Shown here: positions 35,567 to 46,000 of the stretch, piece by piece
Position numbering within the stretch: the first letter of the stretch is position 1
Layout: each line of letters begins with the position of its first letter
Assembly (NCBI RefSeq): GCF_048771995.1
Contig: NC_133030.1
Coordinates: forward strand, 12,478,001-12,542,000
DNA: 64,000 nt
Source: Taeniopygia guttata
Lineage: Eukaryota > Chordata > Aves > Passeriformes > Estrildidae
Direction: 5' to 3'
Made by a program: the position numbers and the translations under genes
The notes under the pieces: generated by a model
The model's input: only the letters and a program-made list of their open reading frames with translations
Database searches by the model: none
What the model was told of the DNA's origin: nothing

Positions 35567-36249
35567 ATGGATCTGATCCTACCAGACAAGTGACATTTCT
35601 GTGGCTAAGGCTCAGAACAGCAGGCTGGTCCCCTGCAGCCCAGCCCAGAAGAGAGCATCACGCTGGGCCAGAGGCGCTGCCTGCAGCCTGTCCTCAAAAC
35701 TCCCTCCTGCCGGGTTCAGAGAGGTGTCAGCCTTCGGTGGGAGAGAGTCACCCATCCTGGCATTAGGAAAAGCTTTTTGTTCTTTAAACTGCCTCGGGCA
35801 TTTAAGTCATTAAGGCAGGAAGGGCTTACTCTAAGCAGCTAGAGGATTAGTGGAAGTTATAGGATACTCTCCGTTCTAATACTTTCCCTTTTTGCTTCAG
35901 CTTTTCTGTATGTGTGAAGCAAAAAGGATGCCACCCTCATGAGAAAGAAGGTCACTGCCACTGTGAGGTCCACAGACATGGCTACAAGGAAGGAGAAGGT
36001 CACAGCCATCCCCACATACACACAGTGCATGATGACAAGGCAGAGAAGGTCACTGTCACTCCCATGGCTAAACACACAGCCATGAGAAAGCCCCAAGCCC
36101 TTCCTACAGGAGTCATTGGCATGGTCATTGGCATGACAGCAGCTACAGAAGGAGTAGCCACCTTCCACCAGCTCTGTGGGAAGTTATCCCCATGCACAAG
36201 GAGACATGTGGCTACCACCCAGCTCAGAGCAATGTCATGGTATGGATAG
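35567..36249 (+). CDS. Candidate two-exon His-rich small protein, PHGR1-position gene
   Basis: Proposed exons 35567-35589 (MDLILPD plus two bases) and 35901-36249, giving 123 residues ending at TAG 36247-36249. Exon 2 is preceded by a branch-point-like ttctaat and a strong pyrimidine tract ending ttgcttcag, and the two exons join in phase (AA + C). The product has an N-terminal His/Cys-rich part: GCHPHEKEGHCHCEVHRHG, then EGEGHSHPHIH. Two in-frame EGH(C/S)H units lie 48 bp apart. A more hydrophobic part with GVIGMVIGM follows. Human PHGR1, which I recall at the same place between CCDC9B and DISP2, begins MDPGPKGHCHCGGHGH, so orthology is plausible from position, the MD start and the GHCHC core. 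The rest does not match the Pro/Gly repeats of PHGR1. His/Cys clusters suggest metal binding, but that is inference. The donor of exon 1 (GTGACA) is weak, and a TATAAG at 35538 sits only 29 bp before the ATG, so exon 1 is the least certain part. Confidence 0.45.
35901..36249 (+). CDS. His-rich gene, exon 2
   Basis: 349 nt open from a good acceptor at 35900 to TAG. His makes up an unusually large share of the first 40 residues, with alternating H-x-H and C-H-C pairs. This exon stands on its own evidence even if exon 1 is wrongly placed; it has no in-frame ATG before 36064, so an upstream coding exon is needed for the His-rich part. Confidence 0.5.
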
Positions 36250-36689
36250 ACAAGGACTGAAGGATCCTGCAAAGAGGTGGACATGCCTGACCTTCTTGTG
36301 TTCTCCATATTTTCAATTCAGTTGTTTCAAACCTACCATCTATTTAAAAAAATAATTTACCTATTTGATGCTTCTAAAAGCCAGCAATTCAAAACGCTGC
36401 CCTGCACCTGCCACACAGGGTCAGGAGCACTTCTAGGAGCATTCCCAGCCCGGGCCAAGCAGGAGCACAACTGCAGGGATGAGGGACTTTTCGCCCAAAG
36501 GATGCCCAGTGCCCCGAGCTCCAGTTCCGCACCCACAAGCTCAGCCCCATACCCGACAGCCAGGCTGGCCCCGGGCTCACAGTTCCCCCCGCAGCTCTCC
36601 TGCTGCCGGCGGCTGCGCCCCCATGCCCCCCCCCCCGGCCCCCCCCGTGCCGGGCCCGCCTCCGCCTCCGCGGCCGCGCAAGCGCCGCG
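36250..36689. other. Short intergenic gap before DISP2 promoter
   Basis: Would hold the 3' UTR of the His-rich gene. I see no canonical AATAAA; the AT-rich stretch near 36341-36360 is the nearest candidate region. CpG density rises from about 36590. Confidence 0.45.
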
Positions 36690-36875
36690 CCGAGCCGGGC
36701 AGAGCCCAGCCGGGCAAAGCCGAGCCGAGCCGAGCCGCGCTGCGCCGAGCCGAGCCGAGCCGAGCCGAGCCGAGCCGAGCCGAGCCGAGCCGAGCCAGGT
36801 AGAGCGGCGCCGAATCGGGCAGAGCCGCGCCGCACCGAGTCGAGCCGAGCCGGGACGCGCCGGGGCGCTACCGCC
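36690..36875 (+). repeat. (GAGCC)n array in the DISP2 CpG island
   Basis: Degenerate pentamer array, purest at 36745-36796 where GAGCC repeats without error. It lies 60-240 bp upstream of the DISP2 ATG, in the promoter or 5' UTR. Open frames across it (RAEPS repeats) are products of the array. Confidence 0.95.
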
Positions 36876-36892
36876 ACCCCCGCTCCGGAGTG

Positions 36893-36919
36893 TTCAGCAC
36901 CGTGGGCACGGACAGCGCC
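36893..36919 (+). promoter_or_regulatory. Expanded-spacing RE1 (REST/NRSF) motif at DISP2 start
   Basis: Both consensus RE1 half-sites are present without mismatch: TTCAGCACC at 36893-36901 and GGACAGCGCC at 36910-36919. They are separated by 8 bp instead of the canonical 2. Such expanded spacing is a known class of REST site. It ends 14 bp before the DISP2 start codon, which fits a neuron-restricted gene silenced elsewhere by REST. Confidence 0.75.
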
Positions 36920-36933
36920 CGCCGCCGCCGGCC

Positions 36934-37013
36934 ATGGAGGCCGCGCCCACCCCGCCGCCCCGGGAGCCGCGGCCCGAGGGGACGCGCCGCGGTTGTGACC
37001 CCGCCTCGCCCAG
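36934..37013 (+). CDS. DISP2: DISP2 exon 1, start codon
   Basis: ATG in the context gccATGG, followed by a Pro/Arg-rich stretch (MEAAPTPPPREPR...) and donor GTAGGA. It ends two bases into an Arg codon that exon 2 completes. The start is chosen because it is the first ATG downstream of the array in frame with exon 2. Little similarity is expected here across species. Confidence 0.75.
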
Positions 37014-40000
37014 GTAGGAGCTGCGGGACCGGGACGGGGGCGCGGAGCCACTGCCCCGGCGGGTGGGAACTGCCGCCCTGTTGCCACCTCTGGTTCTATG
37101 TGTGGAAGTGGTTGGTGTCACCTGGCTTTCCTGGGACCAGGCCCTCCCAGTCCCGCCGAGGTGTGTCCCGTCCTCCCTCCGAGGGTGCAGAGTCCCTCGC
37201 TGCCTGCCCAGCTGTCCACCCGCGACTCGGGCTCTGGCGATGTGTGCTGCCCAAACGGGGTCCTGGCTGCTCCTGCCCTGGGGCCAGGAACATCATGCAC
37301 AGCTAGTCGTGCCAGGGGGGCTTCCTGGTTTGGCCTCGTGGGCAGGTTTCGATCCTGCAACATGGTGTGCTCTCTCTTCTGCAGCAACGGGAGAGCTATT
37401 GTTGGGAAGCTCAGCGTGTTTCAGACAGTGCCTTATTGCACTCAGCTGTGGGCAAACGTGGGTTTCAGTGCAAAGATCTCATCCATAAACCCCCACATCC
37501 CCTCTGTGCCATATGCTTCCTTACCTGGTGTCTTAAGCACGATTGGCAGCCACAATCATCAACATTTTCTGGAAACATCAACAAGCCCATAATCATGGGC
37601 AAGGAGCCATCCCATATTCACAAGTACATTGGCATTTGTTAGAGCAGGGCAACAGACCTAAGCTCTTCAGATTCTGCTTGACAGAGCACACCCCGAGGTA
37701 AGGAGCATACAAATCCTTTCTGAAAGCCCAAGGGTTCCATTTCTGTCTGGTACAGGATATTCACGCTGAGGGAGCCCCACCCACCTGGGAGCACTGACAG
37801 GGCAGTCACTGCTCTCAGCCAGCTCTGATGTCCTCAGCCAGAGGCTGCTGTGCCTGGGGGTCTCAGCCTTCAGCAACTCTCACACCGTTCAGCACAGGTT
37901 TAGACCTTGCACATTCAGTGGGGGCCAAGCTGTCACTGGAGCCATTTTCTTTGATTGTCTGAGTACTCCTTAGCCATTCAGACAGGTCTTGAAATAAGCA
38001 GTGCAGCCTGCAAGAGGTAAGTTACAGAGAATTAAGCCACCTGACACGGGTGTATTTCAAACTTCACCCTTGCTGCTCACTTAGTCTCCACCCTCTGCCC
38101 TAGCCAAGGCTCTTCATCATCAGTGCTCACCTCATCAGCAAAAACCCACAGATGTCAGAAAATACCACCTTCCTCCTGGCCTCTTTTAGCTGGGGACACT
38201 AAGATGGGAATTTTCTTTTCCTTTCCCTTTCCATTTCACTCTTTTTTTTTTCCTTCAAAACAAGGCTTAGCACACATGATTTTCCCAGTGCAGACAGAGC
38301 TGTTCTGGCACTGAAGGCTGGGTGGGAGCCTTGAGCCCTCTGTGTCTGGGTCTATCCCAGCACCTGTATCCACAGCAGCAACAGCAGCTGCCAGGTGTAA
38401 AGGTAAGGCTGTTGCACGAGTCAATGGAAAGGATTATAAAACTAAACTTTTCCTGGCAGACTACGTGGGAAGCAGAGTTTTGCAGTCTCATTAATTTTTC
38501 ATGATGATTTAACATACTCAGGAGTCTCACTAACAAAAAAACTGTAGGTCTTCTCAAGGGTATGCATGATCCTGCTGCTAGACTGAAAAAGCAAAACAAA
38601 AGAACTCCGCAGGAATTGTTCAGTGCACAAGGATTTGCCGCAGCCAAAGGAGGAAATGGATTGCTCAGGAGTGCCTGTCTCTCCCTGTCAGGGACACAGG
38701 GAGCTAGATAACGAGGTGACAGTGAAACGCAATGAACCCTTCCCTAATCCCAGGGACAGGGCATTCTTATCTCCTTAGAAAATAAAAGAAAAAGCTCTTT
38801 TTCTCAAGAGCTCCACTGCAGTTTTGCTGGTGGTATGTTCAAAGAGAAATTTAAATTCCATTATAAAAGCACATTCTTAAAAAGTAATTTACAGCTCTCC
38901 AGGAAAAAGCTATTAGTCTAGATGGAAGCTGACCTATAGCACATGGATTTAATCCAGAAAGAATTCATATTTCTTTTTCACTTGGGAACACTTGTACAGC
39001 TGATATGCAAACAAAACTCTGCTAGAGGAAGGAAAAAAGGGGAAAGAGAAACAAACTAGCTTTTTTTTTTTTTTTTAAATGAATGAAATTTTGTGGCACT
39101 TAATGTCTAATTGAGCAAAGGTTCTTGATGAAAAAGGGCTCTGGTTGTAGGCAAGGTACAGACTTCTGCCATTTTCCTCCTTGTTTTTATTCCCCTTTGA
39201 GATTCCTCTGGCAACAGGAGAAGTTGTAGTTTGAGTCAGGCATCAGACAGCTCCATTCACTCGGTAGGTGTTTCCCATCTTTCATATGCAAAGTGCTTCT
39301 TTCTTGATCCTCTCTTTAGTATGCAAAGGGGGAAATGATCTATTAAAAAAAACCCAGTGCTTATAGAAATGGGTTTAGTGAGGAGGGTGGAATTAGGCAG
39401 AGAGAGAAAGGAGCCATTCCTGCAAAAGGCGGAATATTTTTGGCCCATTACCCTCTCAGAAACTCACGTGCTCTCCTGCTGCTGTGGCTTGAGGGGGGAC
39501 AGGAAGAGCCAAAAACTGGAGTCACTCAGGAAAAGGAAGGTGCCCATATGCTACTATTTCCCTGCCCACAAAGCTTCCTCCATCCCAGCTTGGCTCTGTG
39601 TGCTGCAGAATGAAACCATCCTGAGGGGAATGTGCTGGGAGCAAGAAGCCAACAGTGGCATGTTTCCAGTAAACCACCCTGCTAGGGCTCAGTAAGCAGC
39701 TAAAGCCTAAAGCCAGGTCCTGCAGCCATTCTCTGTGGGGCAGAAGGATGCTGGTCTCTGGAAGAGGGAGATAATCCCTGCCAGGGGGGTGGACTGACAG
39801 CATACAGCCCTTGGCTCCTGCCACAGATCCTTTATCCCACCACTGCTCCACATCCTTGCAGACCTAGAATGGCAGAAAACTGTCTCCTTAAAAATCCTCT
39901 TTCCTGTTTCCTTGTGGGAAGAAGCTCCACTCCTTTTGCTGGGTCCCCTACACAATATGGGGTGTTTGTGCCCTGGTAGTCGTCTCAGACAAGCACTGCT

Positions 40001-43000
40001 CCACTCAGAGTGGCTTGGGCAGGTCCACAAATTGGATTATTATTCTGTCTAGACATCTCAGGGCAAGAGACAAGGAAGCAAACAGTGAGAGCAACACAGC
40101 TCACTGGTGGGGGTAACAGGAGCAGTTAATCCTAGTCCATCCCTTCCCTTACAAGCCTTCTTTTCTCCTTTCCCAGCATCTCTCTGGTTGCATCCAGCTG
40201 AGCCTGGAAAAGAAAATGGAGGCTGTCAGCTGCCTCTGTAGGCTTTTCTGCAGCCGAGAGACCATTTCTGCCCATTTAATCCCAAATATCAAATATCTGA
40301 CACAGCCCAGAGTGGGAATGAATATGAAAAATAAAAGTCTTTGTCAGTGTCAGCATGGCAAGCAGAGTCCAGTGTGGTGCTCTGCCCTCTTCTCCTCATG
40401 CCTGACAGCAAACAGACATCAGAAATTCCCAGAAACATTTTTTCTAATATAGTTCAGGGTCCTGAGGGCCCAGAAAAGTAATAGCGACAAGGTTTCAGGC
40501 AAAGAAGGAACAGCCTATGTGTCTGGTGCAGACCTCAGCAGACCAAAGGTTAAGCTCACCAGCACTACAGCTAATTGGGAGAGCAGCAAGTGGAGACTCA
40601 AACTCTGCTGAGCTGCCAGCAGTGATTATCCAAACCGATCATTATTTGCAAGCTCCAGGTTTCCCTAGAGATTGTGGATAGCCAAGGTCATATTGTCTTG
40701 GAGTTGGAGAGGGATGAACATAAGGGAACTCATATCTAGAGGGTGATTGAGAGAGCTGTAATTGTTTAGTCTGAGAAAGAGATAATGGAGAGAAGTAACG
40801 AGTGAATGATATAAACTTGCCAAAGTTATTCCAGAATCTGAAGTCACTGAGCAGGTCAGGAATTGAGTTAGGAAACAACATGCGGGGGAAGAGCAGATCT
40901 TGACAGCATTTCACAGCAAAGATGGTAAACAAGGAGAGTGTGATTTCATGTGAAATATTAGACTCAATGTTACTAACGTATGTGCAGAAAACCCGGAGGC
41001 AATCTGCAATATCTAAGAGTTTGGCATCTGCTTTCCCCACCAGGAGGTTTTGTAGCCGAAGGGTTTGTGGAGGAAGAATTTGTCATTGCATGGTCTCCTG
41101 CCTCTCCCTGACCATGTTCAAGTGTATTTTGTAAAAGCCCTTTTGTTCTGCCCAGTGTCACATACTCAGCCTCAGATGAGGCAGACAGGCCAATTAAGTC
41201 ATGAAAAGCCTCTGGTCCCAGATTACTGTGCAGATACAGTAGTTTAAAGGGCTAAGAATTTTGCTTTTCCTTTGGAATAAAAAATCAGAAATATAGTACA
41301 GGTGTAGGAACACCAAAACACAGGATGCCAGTGCAGCAGTGTCTTTATGAATTACGCACTGTAGGAGAGCATCACCTATTTAAAGTGTGCAAAAACTAGG
41401 GAAAACAAGAGGATTAAGGTCGAGAAAAAAGAGTAACTTAGAGGCAACAAAAAGGGAGTCAGAAAAGGTCTAGACCTTGTCAAATCATAACACTACCATG
41501 ACCTCAGCCCTCTGATGAAAATTCCCCACAGTACAAAACTACAAACCACAAAGAAGTCACTGGACACATGGGAAGAGTGGTATGATTTACACTTAAAGCT
41601 TGAGAGTGTGGCTTGAGGGACCCTCCAGGTCATCTGTCCCAAACGACTTTTGCCCCTGCAGCTCACTAGCATTGTAGAGGACATGGTGGTTTAGCATCCT
41701 CCCATCAGGTTGCCTCTATAATTAGTAGAGAAGTGCAACGACTAATTAAAGGTGTAATTTTATGTGTTGACTGCCACAGACCCTAAATCTTTCCCTGGTC
41801 TGTCTGCAGCACTCCTGCCCCGTGCTGCACCTGAATACCTCCCCATTTAGAGACGGCTCTGATGAGGCTTAAGAACCCCAAACAAGATTTCAGATTGCAT
41901 CTCCTGAGCAGCTTTGCTGGCACTGCATTTGTAATCTCATATATGACAAGTACGGAATCTCCTGTTGTGAACTACCTTTACACAGAGCTCTAACACAAAT
42001 CACACACTTGAAAGGCCAAGTAATCCTGTCACTAATCCACCTGAGACAGGACAGCAAGGACTTCAAGCCTATTGTTGACGTTACTTGACAAGTTCTGTGG
42101 GTGACTGGGATATCACTGTCACAGTTCAGAAGCTTTTGCTTTGCCAGCTGCTCTCCCTCTTGTATTGAACCAGCTCAAGTCTTACCAGTACCCTGATTGC
42201 AGCTTAGAGGCAAATGAGCACTGGAACTGCTGGGGACAACCTTATCTCACTGAGGTGAGATAATGTGTGTGCACACACCTGTCTGCTGGTTTTCTGGCAC
42301 CTGTTTCAGCACAGACACTGACTTCTTTCCAGCTACTTTGCATTTGGACATCAATTATGGCTTCTGAAGTCAGGACCCAGGAATGTGCTATCTGTGTCTG
42401 TAACTGCTGCAGCTTTCTTTAGGCTTAGAAACTAAATGTAGCATTGGATGGTGCTTAATCGGGCAAGATTTCTCTGTTACTGGTCCCTGGACTGGTACAG
42501 TGTGCAAGTGAAGCTACGTGTGATGCCTGTGCCATGAGTGTCCACTGGTGTAACTATTACCACAAACATGACTCTGCTGTAATGATTTTAATGAAATAAG
42601 CCCATTTTGTACAATCATGAAATATAGTTTATCTGTGTTGATAAACTCAGCTGATATTGGAAAATACACAGCACAGACTGCCAAGGCCAATATGTCCTGC
42701 TTTCTGGAAAAAATAGCAATTTTCAAGCAATACGGAGCTAATAGTATTCTCCAGATTCTTTTGTCTTTGATAATCTCATGCCAGTTAACTTTGGGTGCAA
42801 TTCCAGAGACATGTAATCACTAAAATTCTGCCCTTTTCCAAGGCTGTGAGAAGAATATATGAGAGAGTTTCTAAAAAATATAAAAAACATCCTTTCCCCA
42901 GCTTTTTACCTACATTTTTTTTTCCCCACATTGCACCAGGGTGCCTCAGGCTAAAGTTCATCTCACTGCAGTCTTGCTCCAACCCTCATAAATTCTTTGA

Positions 43001-46000
43001 TGACTTGAGACATTTTGTGATTCTGGCTGGCCAGGACTGTTAGTCCTTTTTATCCTGGATGCCAGGCACTGCAGCAAGACATAAAATTCATCTGTAAGAG
43101 ACCATGGCACGTGCTCTGAACAAGGACCAGAAACTGCTGGTGTTTGCATATCTTGGGACAGTAATTCCTAAAGCATTTCTGGGGTCAGAAGGACCTCAGT
43201 CTACTGTGTGTGAAGGGGTTTTTGGTGTTACACAGACTAAGCAATCCCTCAATGTATTATTCAAACTTTCTTCAAGCTAGCAAAACCTCTCAGGCTCCAT
43301 AAATCAAGAACTATAGGAATGAAATAATGTTTTAAATTCCTTGGAGAGAAAAAAGTGTGTCCTGCAGACACCTCATTACTTGGGAACTGGAGTTTTGTCT
43401 AAATAAATTCAGCAGCCAGAGGACAGTCAAGTTTCAGAGGATCTATAGAGATCCCAGTCCATCTATAGAGATCCCAGTCCATCCCCTTCCTATAAGGTAA
43501 GACCAGTAAAATTTGTTGCTGTCATCCTTGGGATATGTGTGTCTAAAAAGTTCCTGAAGAGGCCAGTGGAGCATGCAGGACATGGGAGCCCTTAAGGAAT
43601 GTGCCAGGCTGGAGGCTGAAGGTCCTGTTAGATGTCACAGCCCTCAGGTTCACTGCTCAGCTGTGTCAGTGCCAGGGATGACTCACTCTCCTGCTGACCC
43701 AACATGGAGCAATGCCAGTCCTCCTGCAGAGCAATCACACTAATTAATCCTCCCAAGGAGTGCTTGGGAGAGGCTTCTTCACATGCAGATTCCTTTGGTT
43801 TCTGTTTGTCTAGACCTCTGTAATCTCTCTGGGTCCTGAGTTAGGACCCCCCTGCCACAGTGAAATATCCTGGAGAATTTTTGGGTGGGATATTACCCAA
43901 TTTTTCAAACTTTTGAAGCAACACACACAAAGGATGGATTACAGGATTCTCCATCACTTGGGATCCCTGAATGAGTCATGGATGTCTTTATAAAAAGCAT
44001 AATCCAGTTCAGCCCTTAGGCTGACTCCTGGTACAGGATACTGTGGGTGAGGTTTGACATTTGTGTTATGTGGGAGGTCTGTGAGCGTCTCCAGTTCTTG
44101 GGATGCAACTCCCCAGCACAGCCTTTCAACCTCTCCCGTTTTACCTTCATTTCTCTCATAGGAAAAAACAAAATGCAGGACCTTGCCAGACCTGCCTTGC
44201 CATGCCAGAGATTGGGAATGCTGAGCTCAGCTACAGTGGCACTTCCTGGGAAAAAATCTGCCCAGTTCATCACTGCCCCATTCCTGCATCCCCTGGGCTG
44301 GGGGAAGACAACTTGCCCTCCTCCAGCCACACACTTGGGCCAGTCTCCACCCAGTCCAATGGCCAGGTGCCATCAAGCTCACAGGACTCACAGCAGCAGC
44401 ACCCATACTACCCCTGCAACCAGGAGGAGTCCCAAGGCAGCTATGGCCTGCCCTCGCTCCCTGGGCATGGCGAGAGGCCTGTGCTGTGTTCCCACCTTTC
44501 CAGTGGTGATCTTGTGCCAGCTTCCCACCACAAGGCCTCGGAAACACCCTGGAAGCAGTGGTCCCCTGGGCAGCGGCAGCCAGTGCAACATCATGTTGTC
44601 ACAGTCAGGTAAGAAGCACACGGAGGGCGGCTCAAAAGAGCATCTTCCAGATTTGGTGGGGGCAAGTGGGAGGGATGAGCAGGGTCTGAGCTGTGATGGA
44701 TGAAACATGGGTTTGCTCTTCAGCTTGGGGCAGCAGCTGCTCCAAAACACATGGAAGGAACCAGTTTGCTCTCTACCTCTGTGTGGGCATACAGAGAGCT
44801 GCCATTCCCATGCCAGGGAGAGGTGGGATTTCCTTCTCCAGGGAGTGGCTGGCTAAAGCCAACGTCACTCAGTCACTCCTAGGTCATGCAGGTGTGACTA
44901 TGCCCATCTTCCTTTACCTTTGTATTTTCTCCCTTTGCACTCCAGGGCACCCAGCTGCCAGTCCTTTATCTTGGCAAAGTTCTCAGTGATGGGAAGAGAG
45001 TTCATTCTTTTCCTGCCCTCACAGAAGCCGCTGCCAGTGCTGGAAGGGAGTGGCAGCAGAGGATAATAAGCACTAGCTACAGCTGAGCAGTGAGAGATAC
45101 AAAATGGAGGACGATTATTTGGCTTTCCAGGTTGGGCAGCATGTTGTCCATGACAGAATCCACTTGTGTACAGTGCCTAGGTAACAACAGCCTGAGCCAC
45201 AACCTCTGCTCCTTCCAGTCAGCACCATCCTTCCTCTTGAGTGTGCCTTTTAGGGTCCACCCTTGGCACAAGAGATCATGATCCCTTCACTGCTGTAGCC
45301 GTAGCCACTGAATCCTTATAAAAGAAGGCACAGGATTCCTTTCTTGCATGTGTACAGCATTGCAGCGTTAGGCACAAAAGCCCTTTAGAGTCTAATTTTT
45401 CAGCCATTTACACAGGATTTAATTTGCTTGTGTTTGTGTAGATGAACTGCAGTCAAAGAAGCCCGGGTCCTTTTCCTGAATTGTTTTCCTGGATCATTTT
45501 TCTGGATCCTTTTCCACTCATATGCTATCAACAAAATTGCCAACTGTGTCCACTGTAACAGGTTATTTAAGTAGGAAGCACAGCTGGATTGTAAATCCCT
45601 GGCAGAGTGTGCAGCACCAGCAGTCAGAAAAGTGATAACATAATAATGCCAGAATGAGGTTTTTAATCCAAGCAAATCTGCTTGAAGAGCTATTGTGAGG
45701 GAATTAGCACAGGATGGGCAGTGTACTGCTGGAGAGAGACCTTGCTTTGATAATCTGGGAAGGCTTTTGCTCTGCTTCTCTCTGTCCCAAATCTACAGAG
45801 CATTAGTGTGATGAGCAAAACACAGAATCATTTATTACATGAGCCACACAGAGTGACTCTGCCATGGGGAGCTCTTCTCCACTGACTTTCCATTTCTCCC
45901 ACTCATAACAAGGCTAGGAAGGATGAGCTGCCTCAAGGTCTCCAGCTGGCTGCTGCAAGGAGGGGGGACCATGTGCCCAACACAGATATTGGAGTGCAGC

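Noticed and set aside
36277-37087. Open frames of 232-246 codons with RAEPS/GSARL repeats on both strands
   Set aside because: Caused by the stop-free (GAGCC)n array and high GC content of the DISP2 promoter; only the short frame from 36934 joins DISP2 exon 2 in phase.
44047-44703. 218-codon plus-strand open frame overlapping DISP2 exon 2
   Set aside because: Longer than the true frame but does not join exon 3 in phase, while the QPVQHHVVTVR frame does and resembles DISP1.
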